Positions 53,426-61,333 of a stretch of DNA of 64,000 bases are shown piece by piece; position 1 is the stretch's first letter; every line of letters starts with the position of its first letter. Below the pieces are notes generated by a model. That model was not told the DNA's origin. It searched no databases and saw only the letters and a list, made by a program, of their open reading frames with translations. The position numbers were made by a program, and so were the translations under genes. The stretch comes from YA12-FULL-51-18 sp041665305 (GTDB lineage Bacteria > Elusimicrobiota > Elusimicrobia > Elusimicrobiales > UBA9959), in assembly GCA_041665305.1 (NCBI GenBank), contig JBAYJD010000005.1:1-64000 (forward strand), in the 5' to 3' direction.

Positions 53426-54367
53426 ATGAATAAAAGCAGACTTCTAACTACCATAGCCGCGCTGGCGCTGGCGGCGGCCTGTTCGCCTTCCAAGACCGTG
53501 AAGATGCAGCAGGCTCTTAGCGTGAACGAAACGGAAAAAACCGAGTCCAAATATACCGGTCCCAAACGCCGCATCGGCGTGGTTGAATTCGCCAATAAGA
53601 CCGCTTACGGCCAGGGCCGCCTGGGCGGGGCCGCCACGGATATCCTGGTGACCGAACTGACCAAGTCCGGCAAGTTCATAGTGGTGGAACGCGACCGCAT
53701 GGAAAAGATCATGCAGGAGCAGAAATTCCAGAGCCAGGGGATGACGGACCCGCAGACCGCGGCGCAGGTCGGCCGCATTCTGGGCCTGGAAGCCATAGTG
53801 GTCGGCGCCGTTTCCCAGTTCGGCGTCAAGACCGAGGGGTCGGATTACCTTATCAGCCAGACCAAAAAGCAGGTGGCCGATGTTACCGTGGATATACGGC
53901 TCATAGATACCCAGAGCGGGCAGGTCCTTATGGCGGATTCCGGCAAGGGCCAGGCCAAATCCAAGAAAGGCTCTTTCCTGGGCATGGGCACCAAGGGCGG
54001 CTATGACGAGACGATAGAGGGCGAAGCGCTGCGCGCGGCCATCGTCCAGTTCGTCGTCAACATAGACAGCCAGCTCAATAAGAAGGCATGGTCCTGCATG
54101 ATCGCCGAAGCCTCCGGCGAAGAGATCTACCTGAACGCCGGGCAGGATTCCGGGGTAAATGTCGGAATGAAGCTGGATTGCTACAGCCAGGGTTCCGAGA
54201 TCCGAGATCCGCGGTCGAACCTTGTGATCGGGCACAGGGAAGAATACCTGGGCTCCGTGGAAGTGCAGCGCTATTGCGGCGACACGGGCGACTGCTCCGT
54301 CGCCAGGCTGGTGAAAGCAGTCGGCGGGTCGCCCAAAGCGAAAGATCTTTGTAGAATGGCGAAGTGA
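53426..54367 (+). CDS. CsgG-family outer-membrane lipoprotein
   Basis: CsgG proteins form outer-membrane secretion channels, best known for curli. The 313-residue precursor has a lipobox (LAAAC). It shows the core CsgG sequence (RIGVVEFANKTAYGQGRLGGAATDILVTELTKSGKFIVVERDRMEKIMQEQKFQ) and GLEAIVVGAVSQFG. About 85 extra C-terminal residues with several Cys (WSCMIAEASGEEIYLNAG, CGDTGDC) form an added domain. No curli subunits are near, so the role is probably general envelope assembly. TGGAGG precedes the ATG. Confidence 0.9.
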   Translation: MNKSRLLTTIAALALAAACSPSKTVKMQQALSVNETEKTESKYTGPKRRIGVVEFANKTAYGQGRLGGAATDILVTELTKSGKFIVVERDRMEKIMQEQKFQSQGMTDPQTAAQVGRILGLEAIVVGAVSQFGVKTEGSDYLISQTKKQVADVTVDIRLIDTQSGQVLMADSGKGQAKSKKGSFLGMGTKGGYDETIEGEALRAAIVQFVVNIDSQLNKKAWSCMIAEASGEEIYLNAGQDSGVNVGMKLDCYSQGSEIRDPRSNLVIGHREEYLGSVEVQRYCGDTGDCSVARLVKAVGGSPKAKDLCRMAK

Positions 54368-54507
54368 ACCGGCAAAGCGGGTTTCCCGCCGACAGTACGC
54401 TGTCGCGGCGGGTGTCTATACTATTGCCGCGCGGCCTGTCGTTTTGGCTGAATCCGGGGGGGGGGCGGGAGCTTGTCGAAAACGTCTTAATGCCGCCTGT
54501 GGGCGGT

Positions 54508-54532
54508 AAAAATTTTTGCCGCAAAAATTTTT
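54508..54532. repeat. AT-rich palindrome upstream of comM
   Basis: Arms AAAAATTTTTGC and GCAAAAATTTTT flank one C, a perfect member of the dispersed family. It lies 35 bases before the comM start. Confidence 0.65.
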
Positions 54533-54567
54533 AACAGACCTGACGACAGGCTTCCTGAAAAACTTGC

Positions 54568-56103
54568 ATGTTGGCCAAAATATCGAGTCTGGGAATAAGG
54601 GGCATAGACGGGTTTCCCGTTTCGGTGGAAGTGGATGTGGCAAACGGGCTGCCGACTTTTGCCATTGTGGGGCTGGCGGATACCGAGGTAAAAGAGTCCA
54701 AGGAAAGAGTGGTCTCGGCCATCCGCAATTCCGGTTTTGATTTCCCTCCAAAAAGAATAACCGTGAATTTATCCCCGGCGGAGCTGAAAAAAAGCGGCAC
54801 GCATTTCGATCTGCCCATAGCGCTGGGGATCCTGGCCGCCTGCGGAAAGCTTAAAAAGGCCGGACGCAGGCTTGAAAACACGGTTTTTGTCGGGGAACTG
54901 GCCCTGGACGGGGAGATCCGTCCTGTGACCGGCCTTTTGCCGATGATGCTGGCCTTGTCTGAAACTAAAACCGTGGAAGCGATAGTCCCCGCCGCTAACA
55001 GCGTGGAAGCGGCCGTTTCCGGAGTGCCGGCCTTTAATGCCGCCAGCCTTAAAACCCTGGTTTCCGCTTTAACCGCCCGGACGGAACTGGACCGTTGCGT
55101 AAATACCGCCGCCTGCCCCGGAGAGGAACCGTCTTTTGCGGGAGGCGATTTTTCGGAAGTCAAAGGCCAGGCATTCGCCAAACGCGCGCTTGAGATAGCG
55201 GCGGCAGGCGGCCACAACATCCTGATGATCGGGCCGCCGGGTTCCGGCAAATCCATGCTGGCCAAAAGATTCGCCGGCATCATGCCGCCGATAACGAACG
55301 AGGAGGCTTTGGAGGTAACCAAGATCTACTCCGTCTGCGGCTTAACGCGCGGCGGGAAACTTATACGATACAGGCCGTTCCGCGATCCTCACCACACAAT
55401 AAGCGATATCGCTTTGGTCGGCGGAGGGACAAGGCCGCGGCCCGGCGAAGTTTCTATGGCGCATAACGGCGTCTTGTTTCTGGATGAATTGGCGGAGTTT
55501 TCCCGTTCCAGTCTTGAAGTTCTTCGCGAACCATTGGAAGCTTTTCAGGTGACCGTTTCCCGGGCGAAGGAAAGCGCCTGCTACCCCGCCCGCTTTACGC
55601 TTATAGCAGCGAGCAATCCATGTCCGTGCGGTTTCCTGGGGCATTCTGAGAAGCAATGTAGCTGCTCCCCGATCCAGGTGCAGAGATACCGGAATAAAAT
55701 TTCCGGTCCGTTGCTGGACAGGATAGACCTGAACATCCAGCTTTCGCCGGTCCGCTACGCCCACTGGGCCCAGACCAGCGAAGGCGAAACTTCTTCCGTT
55801 ATACGGAAACGGGTTATGTCTGCGAGGAAGCTTCAGGCGGAGCGCTTTACCGGCACCAAGACCACCGCCAACGCTTTTATGACCGTAAGTCAGATCAAAA
55901 AATTCTGCGCGATCCCATCCGAAGGCGGGAGCATACTGGAAGCCGCCATGAATAAGCTTGGTCTTTCCGCGCGCAGCCTGGATAAAATCTTAAAGGTTTC
56001 CAGGACCATCGCGGACCTGGAAGGCTCGCCCGTGATAAAAAAAGAATATTTGATGGAAGCGATCCAATACAGGAGTTTCGACCGGTCGGTTCTGCCGGTG
56101 TAG
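54568..56103 (+). CDS. comM: YifB/ComM Mg-chelatase-like AAA+ ATPase
   Basis: ComM is a hexameric helicase that helps integrate incoming DNA in natural transformation. The 511 residues have the N-terminal Lon-like part (VDVANGLPTFAIVGLADTEVKESKERV), Walker A GPPGSGKSM (about 224-232), Walker B VLFLDELAEF, the ASNPCPCGFLGH cysteine motif and the C-terminal helical domain. With dprA 2.7 kb downstream and pilT at the window start, it suggests competence genes, as an inference. Confidence 0.95.
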   Translation: MLAKISSLGIRGIDGFPVSVEVDVANGLPTFAIVGLADTEVKESKERVVSAIRNSGFDFPPKRITVNLSPAELKKSGTHFDLPIALGILAACGKLKKAGRRLENTVFVGELALDGEIRPVTGLLPMMLALSETKTVEAIVPAANSVEAAVSGVPAFNAASLKTLVSALTARTELDRCVNTAACPGEEPSFAGGDFSEVKGQAFAKRALEIAAAGGHNILMIGPPGSGKSMLAKRFAGIMPPITNEEALEVTKIYSVCGLTRGGKLIRYRPFRDPHHTISDIALVGGGTRPRPGEVSMAHNGVLFLDELAEFSRSSLEVLREPLEAFQVTVSRAKESACYPARFTLIAASNPCPCGFLGHSEKQCSCSPIQVQRYRNKISGPLLDRIDLNIQLSPVRYAHWAQTSEGETSSVIRKRVMSARKLQAERFTGTKTTANAFMTVSQIKKFCAIPSEGGSILEAAMNKLGLSARSLDKILKVSRTIADLEGSPVIKKEYLMEAIQYRSFDRSVLPV

Positions 56104-56471
56104 TGGATAATTATGTTTACCATTCGAATAACTGAAGGGGGGCGCAAAATATTCGGCCTTAGAACATCGGAGAATCGCGTTGTCTATTGCGAGCGATGGA
56201 ATATATAAAAATTACCGCAGTATCGTAAGACGATTCTGCGCACAATAGGGAATACTTATTTAAAAGCAGAAATCGCGGCGGAAGCGATAATACGCAATAT
56301 CGGCGCATTTGAAAGGGCTTAATTCATTCCGGCGGGATTTCCCAAAAGCCGCGCTTTACTGCGTGGCGCCTGTGCCGAGGGTGCGGATCATTGACGGGAT
56401 CTCAATAGTGCCGTGGCAGGAAATTTTCGATATTTTAGACCTTTGAAGGCTTTTGGACCTTAAATCAGACA
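56104..56471. other. Gene-free interval with low GC
   Basis: 368 bases between comM and the next gene. I see no reading frame of note, tRNA, or clear hairpin. It is more AT-rich than the surroundings and ends with TTGTATACAAG, a short palindrome at about 56472, next to the next gene's start. Confidence 0.5.
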
Positions 56472-57284
56472 TTGTATACAAGTAATGTAAACATGAAATT
56501 ATCTAGAAATTCGGTGTTGGCGCTCTATGCGGTGATAATGTCGGTTTTCCTATATGTCGGAATACGACTGGATCGCGCGGCCAACCCCGGGAAATACGGA
56601 GAGATAAGCGACCCCGTTGTGGCGGCGTGGGATGCTGATATACGGAAAAAATCTGTTTACGGCGGTTTTTTGATAATGATCGCCGCAACAATATACTCTT
56701 CGCTGGCCGGATCGCGGCGCGGTGGGAAGCTTAGGGAGCTGGCGGCGCAAATCGGGTTTTCGTACAGCGATTCTTTGCCTCCCGGCGCCAAAGCCGAATT
56801 TGAAGCCCTGGAACTGCTTGGATTTCCCGCTTCGGCCATGTATATTTTGAAAGTCTATGATGTGGTGGGCGGCAGTTTGAATTCCGTGCGGTTCCTGTCT
56901 TTTGAATACGAGTACTATCGTGCGATCAAGGGTAGAAATCGAGACAGCCATACCGTAGTCGCATTTATGGCGGATGGAAAATTTTTCCCGCGGTTCAGTC
57001 TGGCTCCGGCGAATATGCTGGATAAAGTATTTCCGTATGCGGATGATAGATTCCCGGAGCGTCCGGAATTCCCAAAAAGCTGTATGGTAGTCGGGGAAGA
57101 GCAACCGATGAAAACGCTTTTTTCTCCTGAAAAAATAGATTTTTTCATCCGTAACAACGATTGGAGCCTGGCCGGATGCGGGAACTGGCTGTTGGTCTAC
57201 AAAGCCGGCGTTCACCAGCCGCCCGACTGCTATATGCAGTTTTTGCAAGACGCAAAACAGGTTTTTGATGTCATCAGCGCCTGA
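56472..57284 (+). CDS. Membrane-associated protein of unknown function
   Basis: No family recognised. The 270 residues have two hydrophobic helices (SVLALYAVIMSVFLYVGIRL, then YGGFLIMIAATIYSSLAG) and a soluble C-terminal domain of about 190 residues (LRELAAQIGFSYSDSLPPGAK..., SCMVVGEEQPMKTLF). The pattern resembles DUF3137-like proteins that pair a helix hairpin with a globular domain. An alternative start is MKLSRNSVL, eight codons in. Codon use and GC are lower than in its neighbours, so recent acquisition is possible. Confidence 0.65.
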   Translation: MYTSNVNMKLSRNSVLALYAVIMSVFLYVGIRLDRAANPGKYGEISDPVVAAWDADIRKKSVYGGFLIMIAATIYSSLAGSRRGGKLRELAAQIGFSYSDSLPPGAKAEFEALELLGFPASAMYILKVYDVVGGSLNSVRFLSFEYEYYRAIKGRNRDSHTVVAFMADGKFFPRFSLAPANMLDKVFPYADDRFPERPEFPKSCMVVGEEQPMKTLFSPEKIDFFIRNNDWSLAGCGNWLLVYKAGVHQPPDCYMQFLQDAKQVFDVISA

Positions 57285-57313
57285 TAAAATGCCGTTTTAC
57301 GATATTTTATCAG
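57281..57313 (+). terminator. Hairpin overlapping the stop of the membrane protein gene
   Basis: CTGATAAAATGCCGT and its near complement ACGATATTTTATCAG are separated by three bases. It is related to the hairpins at 260 and 34772. Confidence 0.65.
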
Positions 57314-57557
57314 CCGGGTAGTTCCTCGCAGTTAGTCGGCGCGGAATAAACACACATGTCGACGCCATAACAATCGTTCCGGCCGGCGGGACATTGTCCC
57401 CGGCGAGGGACGCCGGAAATTCGCGCCGAAGCCTGATTTTTTGACATAATAAGGCGTATCTCGCGTGTGGAGCGCAGCCAAAGGCGGCGGGGATGCTGAA
57501 AGCCTTTTGACGGGTAATATGAAATACCGCGGCGCGGTATTTTATCTGGAGGAACTG

Positions 57558-58700
57558 ATGAGATCGATCATAATTGCCGGCATAATATCGGCGTTGGCCG
57601 CTTCCGCGCCGGCTCAGCAGGTCCGGCAGCCGGGGGATGAAAACAAACCGTCCGGCGGCGCCGAAAGCGCGCCGGTAGAGGAGATCCTATCCCTGTCGGA
57701 CCTTGAAGCCGCCCCGGCCGCCGCGCCGGCGGCTGTCCCGGCCCAGGCGGAAACCGCCGCGGCTCCGGCCGTCTTGAAAACGGAGAAAAAACCGGCCAGG
57801 AAAAAAAAGATCATCGTGGCGGCCGTGCAGACAAGTACGGCGGCCGTCGCGGCCGCAAAACCTGCGGCGGCCGAGGCTGCCGTAGTGAAACCCGCCGTTT
57901 CGGTCGCGCCGGAAACGGAGAAAGCGCCGGCCGCGTCCGCGGGAGAAGGCGGGTTTATTGTCGCCAAAAAACACGAAGTCTCCAAAGGGGAAACTTTGTG
58001 GGACCTTTCCTATAAATACTACGGCGACCCTTTTAAGTGGGGAAAGATCTATAACGCCAACATGGATAGGATCTCCGATCCGGACCGGATCTATCCTGGG
58101 GAGGAAATAGAGATCCCGGAAATGGCTGAAACCGTCAAGCCGGTCCCTCTTCGGACCGCTGAGACGCGGGAGGCCGCAGAACCGGCCGCGCCTGCGGCGG
58201 CGGAAGGAACGGTTGAGACGCCCGTTGAAGAAGGCGCGCCCGCGGTCGTTGCCGAGGCCGCCAAAGATCATGCCTTGCCCGCTTCCGGCAAGGCCGCCGC
58301 TCCCGTTCCCGAGACGACGGACCTGTCGATGGAGATGCCTGACGACCAGAAAGAATGGGCCGCGGGTATCACCACGATAGTGCCGGAGAATTGGAAGGAG
58401 GACGGGGTAATTATCTCAAAGATGGATGCCGGCACGGATTCTGAAAATGACAGCCTGACCTCGCCCGGGGATCTGGTGCGCATAAAGGTCTGGAAACCGG
58501 CCTCTTTCCAGCCCGGAGAAAGGATCTACGCATATATGAGAGGCTCGGTAGCTTATGATAAAAAGACCATCAAAAAACTCGGTCTTGAACTTCAGAAAAC
58601 GGGTGTTCTGGAGGTCCTGAGCGTTGAGCATAATATCGTTAATGCCCGCATTCTTAATTCCAACACCTCGGTAGACAGCGGGCAGGTGGTCAAAATATAG
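57558..58700 (+). CDS. Secreted LysM-domain protein
   Basis: The start is chosen at MRSIIIAGIISALAASAPAQQ, behind TGGAGG; the open frame runs 31 codons further but has no signal there. Of 380 residues, about 20-130 are Ala/Pro-rich and disordered. A LysM domain follows (HEVSKGETLWDLSYKYYGDPFKWGKIYNANMDRISDPDRIYPGEEIEIP), which binds peptidoglycan glycan strands. After another Ala/Pro linker comes a C-terminal beta-rich module (PGDLVRIKVWKPASFQPGERIYAYMRGS), with conservation unlike LysM itself. It is likely a periplasmic wall-binding factor. Confidence 0.85.
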   Translation: MRSIIIAGIISALAASAPAQQVRQPGDENKPSGGAESAPVEEILSLSDLEAAPAAAPAAVPAQAETAAAPAVLKTEKKPARKKKIIVAAVQTSTAAVAAAKPAAAEAAVVKPAVSVAPETEKAPAASAGEGGFIVAKKHEVSKGETLWDLSYKYYGDPFKWGKIYNANMDRISDPDRIYPGEEIEIPEMAETVKPVPLRTAETREAAEPAAPAAAEGTVETPVEEGAPAVVAEAAKDHALPASGKAAAPVPETTDLSMEMPDDQKEWAAGITTIVPENWKEDGVIISKMDAGTDSENDSLTSPGDLVRIKVWKPASFQPGERIYAYMRGSVAYDKKTIKKLGLELQKTGVLEVLSVEHNIVNARILNSNTSVDSGQVVKI

Positions 58701-58707
58701 CAGGGTA

Positions 58708-58807
58708 GGCTGAAGGCTAAAGGCTAAAGGCTGAAGGTCAAAGGCCGGCGGCCTGTGAGAAATATGCTGTAAACTTCAGCCTTCAGTCCGCAGCCTTCAG
58801 CCCGTTT
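58708..58807 (+). terminator. Repeat-built terminator between the LysM and dprA genes
   Basis: A GGCTGAAGGCTAAAGGCTAA stretch of tandem seven-base units is complementary to CTTCAGCCTTCAGTCCGCAG and following bases about 45 bases later. It ends with a T run at 58804-58808. Confidence 0.65.
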
Positions 58808-58818
58808 TTGGGGGGCGA

Positions 58819-59946
58819 ATGAACGGGAATACCGAAGAAGAGACCCTGGCGCGGGTCCGGCTGAACGCCGTTGCCTGTATGCGCACCGATTGGCTGCTGA
58901 GGCTGATCACGGCGTACGGCGGCGCGCTGGAGGTGCTCTCCAAAAGCGCCGCCGATCTTTCCGCCGACGGCGGAGCATCTCCTGAAATTATCTCCAGCTT
59001 TATGGCGGAGCTTGCGGCCGCGGATCCCCATAAAGAACTTGAAGCCGCCCGGAAAGCCGGCGTCCGGGTGCTGACCGCGCCGGACAAGGATTATCCGGAA
59101 CTCCTTAAAACGATCTATGATCCGCCTCTCGCTCTTTATGTCAAAGGGAAATTGGCGCCCGGCAGCGTGCCGGTCGGGATCGTCGGTACGCGCAGGCCCA
59201 CCGATTACGGCGCGCGGAGCGCGGCCGGCTTGTCTCGCGGACTGGTAAAAGCCGGCCTGACCGTGGTAAGCGGCCTGGCCCGGGGCGTGGACACCATAGC
59301 CCACGAGGCGGCTGTCGGCGCCGGCGGTACGACCTGGGCGGTGATGGGCACGGGACTGGGGATGGTGTATCCCCCCGAAAATAAAAAGCTTGCGGAAAGA
59401 ATTCTTGAGGGCGGAGGGGCGCTGGTGTCGGAATTTCCGATGGCCGACGGACCCAGACCGGCGCATTTTCCGAGGCGCAACCGCATAATTTCGGGCCTGT
59501 CCCATGCCACCGTGGTCATTGAGGGGGATTTTAAGTCCGGCTCGCTTATAACCGCGAAGGCCGCGCTGGAACAGGGGCGGGAAGTCCTGGCCCTGCCCGG
59601 TCCCGTAGACAGCGTGATGAGCCGCGGGCCCAATATGCTGATCAAGAACGGGGCGGCCCTGGTGGAGGATGCGGAGGATGTTATATCGGCGCTGCCGGCG
59701 GATGTTCTGTTCGGGCTTGTTTTACCACGCCGGTCCCGTAAGGAGGCGACGGTATGCTTGAGCGGGTTGTCGCCGGACGCCAGGGCCGCGCATGAGACGA
59801 TAGCCAGGGGCGAGGGCGGGCTGACGGTGGACGGGCTGGTGGAGGCGCTGGGCTGGCCGGTGCAGAGGGCGGCTGCCGCGTTATTCGAACTAGAGGCCTC
59901 CTCTCTGATAATCCAAAGCGCCGATAAATATAAGCTCACGGTTTAA
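58819..59946 (+). CDS. dprA: DNA-processing protein DprA
   Basis: DprA loads RecA on incoming single-stranded DNA during transformation. The 375-residue protein has the Rossmann-like core with VGTRRPTDYG, VVSGLARGVDTIAHEAA, GTGLGMVYPPENKKL, FPRRNRIISGLS and GSLITAKAALEQGREVLALPGP. A C-terminal winged-helix part follows (GGLTVDGLVEALGWPVQRAAAALFELEASSLI). An N-terminal SAM-like helical part is present. topA, its usual neighbour, lies two genes downstream. Confidence 0.96.
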   Translation: MNGNTEEETLARVRLNAVACMRTDWLLRLITAYGGALEVLSKSAADLSADGGASPEIISSFMAELAAADPHKELEAARKAGVRVLTAPDKDYPELLKTIYDPPLALYVKGKLAPGSVPVGIVGTRRPTDYGARSAAGLSRGLVKAGLTVVSGLARGVDTIAHEAAVGAGGTTWAVMGTGLGMVYPPENKKLAERILEGGGALVSEFPMADGPRPAHFPRRNRIISGLSHATVVIEGDFKSGSLITAKAALEQGREVLALPGPVDSVMSRGPNMLIKNGAALVEDAEDVISALPADVLFGLVLPRRSRKEATVCLSGLSPDARAAHETIARGEGGLTVDGLVEALGWPVQRAAAALFELEASSLIIQSADKYKLTV

Positions 59947-60001
59947 TAATACTGTAATAAGTATTTGTTATAATCGTCGATATGGAGGCGTCCGCATAGA
60001 T

Positions 60002-61333
60002 ATGTCCGAGGATTTTCCCGTCGCGGTGATCTTTTATCTGAAGGATCCGCGGCTGCGCGCTCTTGCGGAAAGCAATCTCCGTTCGCTCTGCGGACCCGTC
60101 CATCCTTTTGATCTTCCCGGGGAAAATCTCGTTTTTGCCCCGTCTTTAACCGGTTCGCGGGAAGAGTTCGGTTCGCGGCTTATTGAGGTGCTTTTTTCAA
60201 AAAAAGGCCTTCACGCGATCGTAATCTCGGACCAGCTTGTGGAGTTCCAGGGCGATGGAAGGTTCACCACCTCCAATCCCGCCGATGTCGCTTTGGAAAG
60301 TTTTTACTCCAACAACCGTTTATGCAGCCTTATCGCTTTGAGTTCCGAAGAGCTGCCGGATATCCCCGGGATCACTCTTTCGCTCAATCAGGGCGCCTGC
60401 ACTCCGGAGGCGCTGCGCGCTCTTATTGTGAAAGCCGGCACCCGGCTTTACCTGCTTTCGCCGGTAACCGGCGCCCAGTCGGGCTCGCTCCGGGAAACGA
60501 CCGTGCGCGTCCAGGTCGCGCAGGATCCGCAGGACCTGCGCCAGATCATGCGCCTCCGACACAGGGTTTACGGGATGACCGGCTATCTGGATTCGGAGAC
60601 CGAGAAGAATCCGCTGGGCCTTGAGATGGACTATCACGACGGTTCGGCCGTTCAGCTCCTGGCAAGGGACGAAGCCGCCGGCCGCATAGCAGGCGTTCTG
60701 CGCATGATCTTCGCCAATAAGCCCTGGGGCGCGGTGGATTCCGTTTTCGGCCCCTTCAGCGAGATCTTTGAGGCCCAGCGCGGCTGGTACAGGGAGCTGG
60801 TGGACGAAGTCGGCTCCGGCCCCATGCGGGAACGCCTTCTTAAACCAGGCGGCGCGCCTTTGCCGCTTTTGCAGAATCTGCGGGTAAAGGATATTTCAGA
60901 ATGGCGAAGAATAGTCGACGGAGTCGAGGTCAGCCGGATCATCGTCGCTCCCGAGTACCGCGGGCTGGCCGTCGCCAAGCTTCTCACCCGTCTGGCTATA
61001 GCCGCCGTCTATGATATGGGCAAAAATCTTGTGGTGGGGGAATGCCAGCCCGTGCATATGGCCATGTACAGAAAACTGGGTTTCAAAGCGATAGAAGCCG
61101 AGGAAGGACGCATCCAGCACTCTTCGGGAACTTACAGGTTCTGTTCCGGCCAGCGGATCATTATCGACCTCAGGGAAGGCATGAACGAGAAGGTCTCCCA
61201 CATAGCGCGCGGGGATCTTTCTCTCGTGCGTCTCGCCAATAAGGAACTGCTCAGCGCGCGGCACCCGTCGTTCACGGTGCGGCTCGGACAATACCAGGTT
61301 AAACCGGTGGATCCCGCCCAGGAGGACGCATGA
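60002..61333 (+). CDS. GNAT-fold protein resembling N-acyl amino acid/autoinducer synthases
   Basis: The 443 residues fall into an N-terminal ~150-residue alpha/beta domain (VAVIFYLKDPRLRALAESNLRSL, HAIVISDQLVEF) and a GNAT domain (about 175-400). The latter contains LRQIMRLRHRVYGMTGYLD, similar to the entry helix of LuxI and FeeM-type synthases, then GRIAGVLRMIF and VEVSRIIVAPEYRGLAVAKLLTRLAI for acyl-CoA or acyl-ACP binding. The N-terminal part resembles a degenerate receiver domain. The next gene starts within its stop codon. Function as acyl-transferase is inferred from fold, with substrate unknown. Confidence 0.7.
   Translation: MSEDFPVAVIFYLKDPRLRALAESNLRSLCGPVHPFDLPGENLVFAPSLTGSREEFGSRLIEVLFSKKGLHAIVISDQLVEFQGDGRFTTSNPADVALESFYSNNRLCSLIALSSEELPDIPGITLSLNQGACTPEALRALIVKAGTRLYLLSPVTGAQSGSLRETTVRVQVAQDPQDLRQIMRLRHRVYGMTGYLDSETEKNPLGLEMDYHDGSAVQLLARDEAAGRIAGVLRMIFANKPWGAVDSVFGPFSEIFEAQRGWYRELVDEVGSGPMRERLLKPGGAPLPLLQNLRVKDISEWRRIVDGVEVSRIIVAPEYRGLAVAKLLTRLAIAAVYDMGKNLVVGECQPVHMAMYRKLGFKAIEAEEGRIQHSSGTYRFCSGQRIIIDLREGMNEKVSHIARGDLSLVRLANKELLSARHPSFTVRLGQYQVKPVDPAQEDA

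Noticed and set aside
53426..54367. Curli secretion operon
   Set aside because: Only a CsgG-like protein is seen; no curli subunit, CsgE or CsgF is near.
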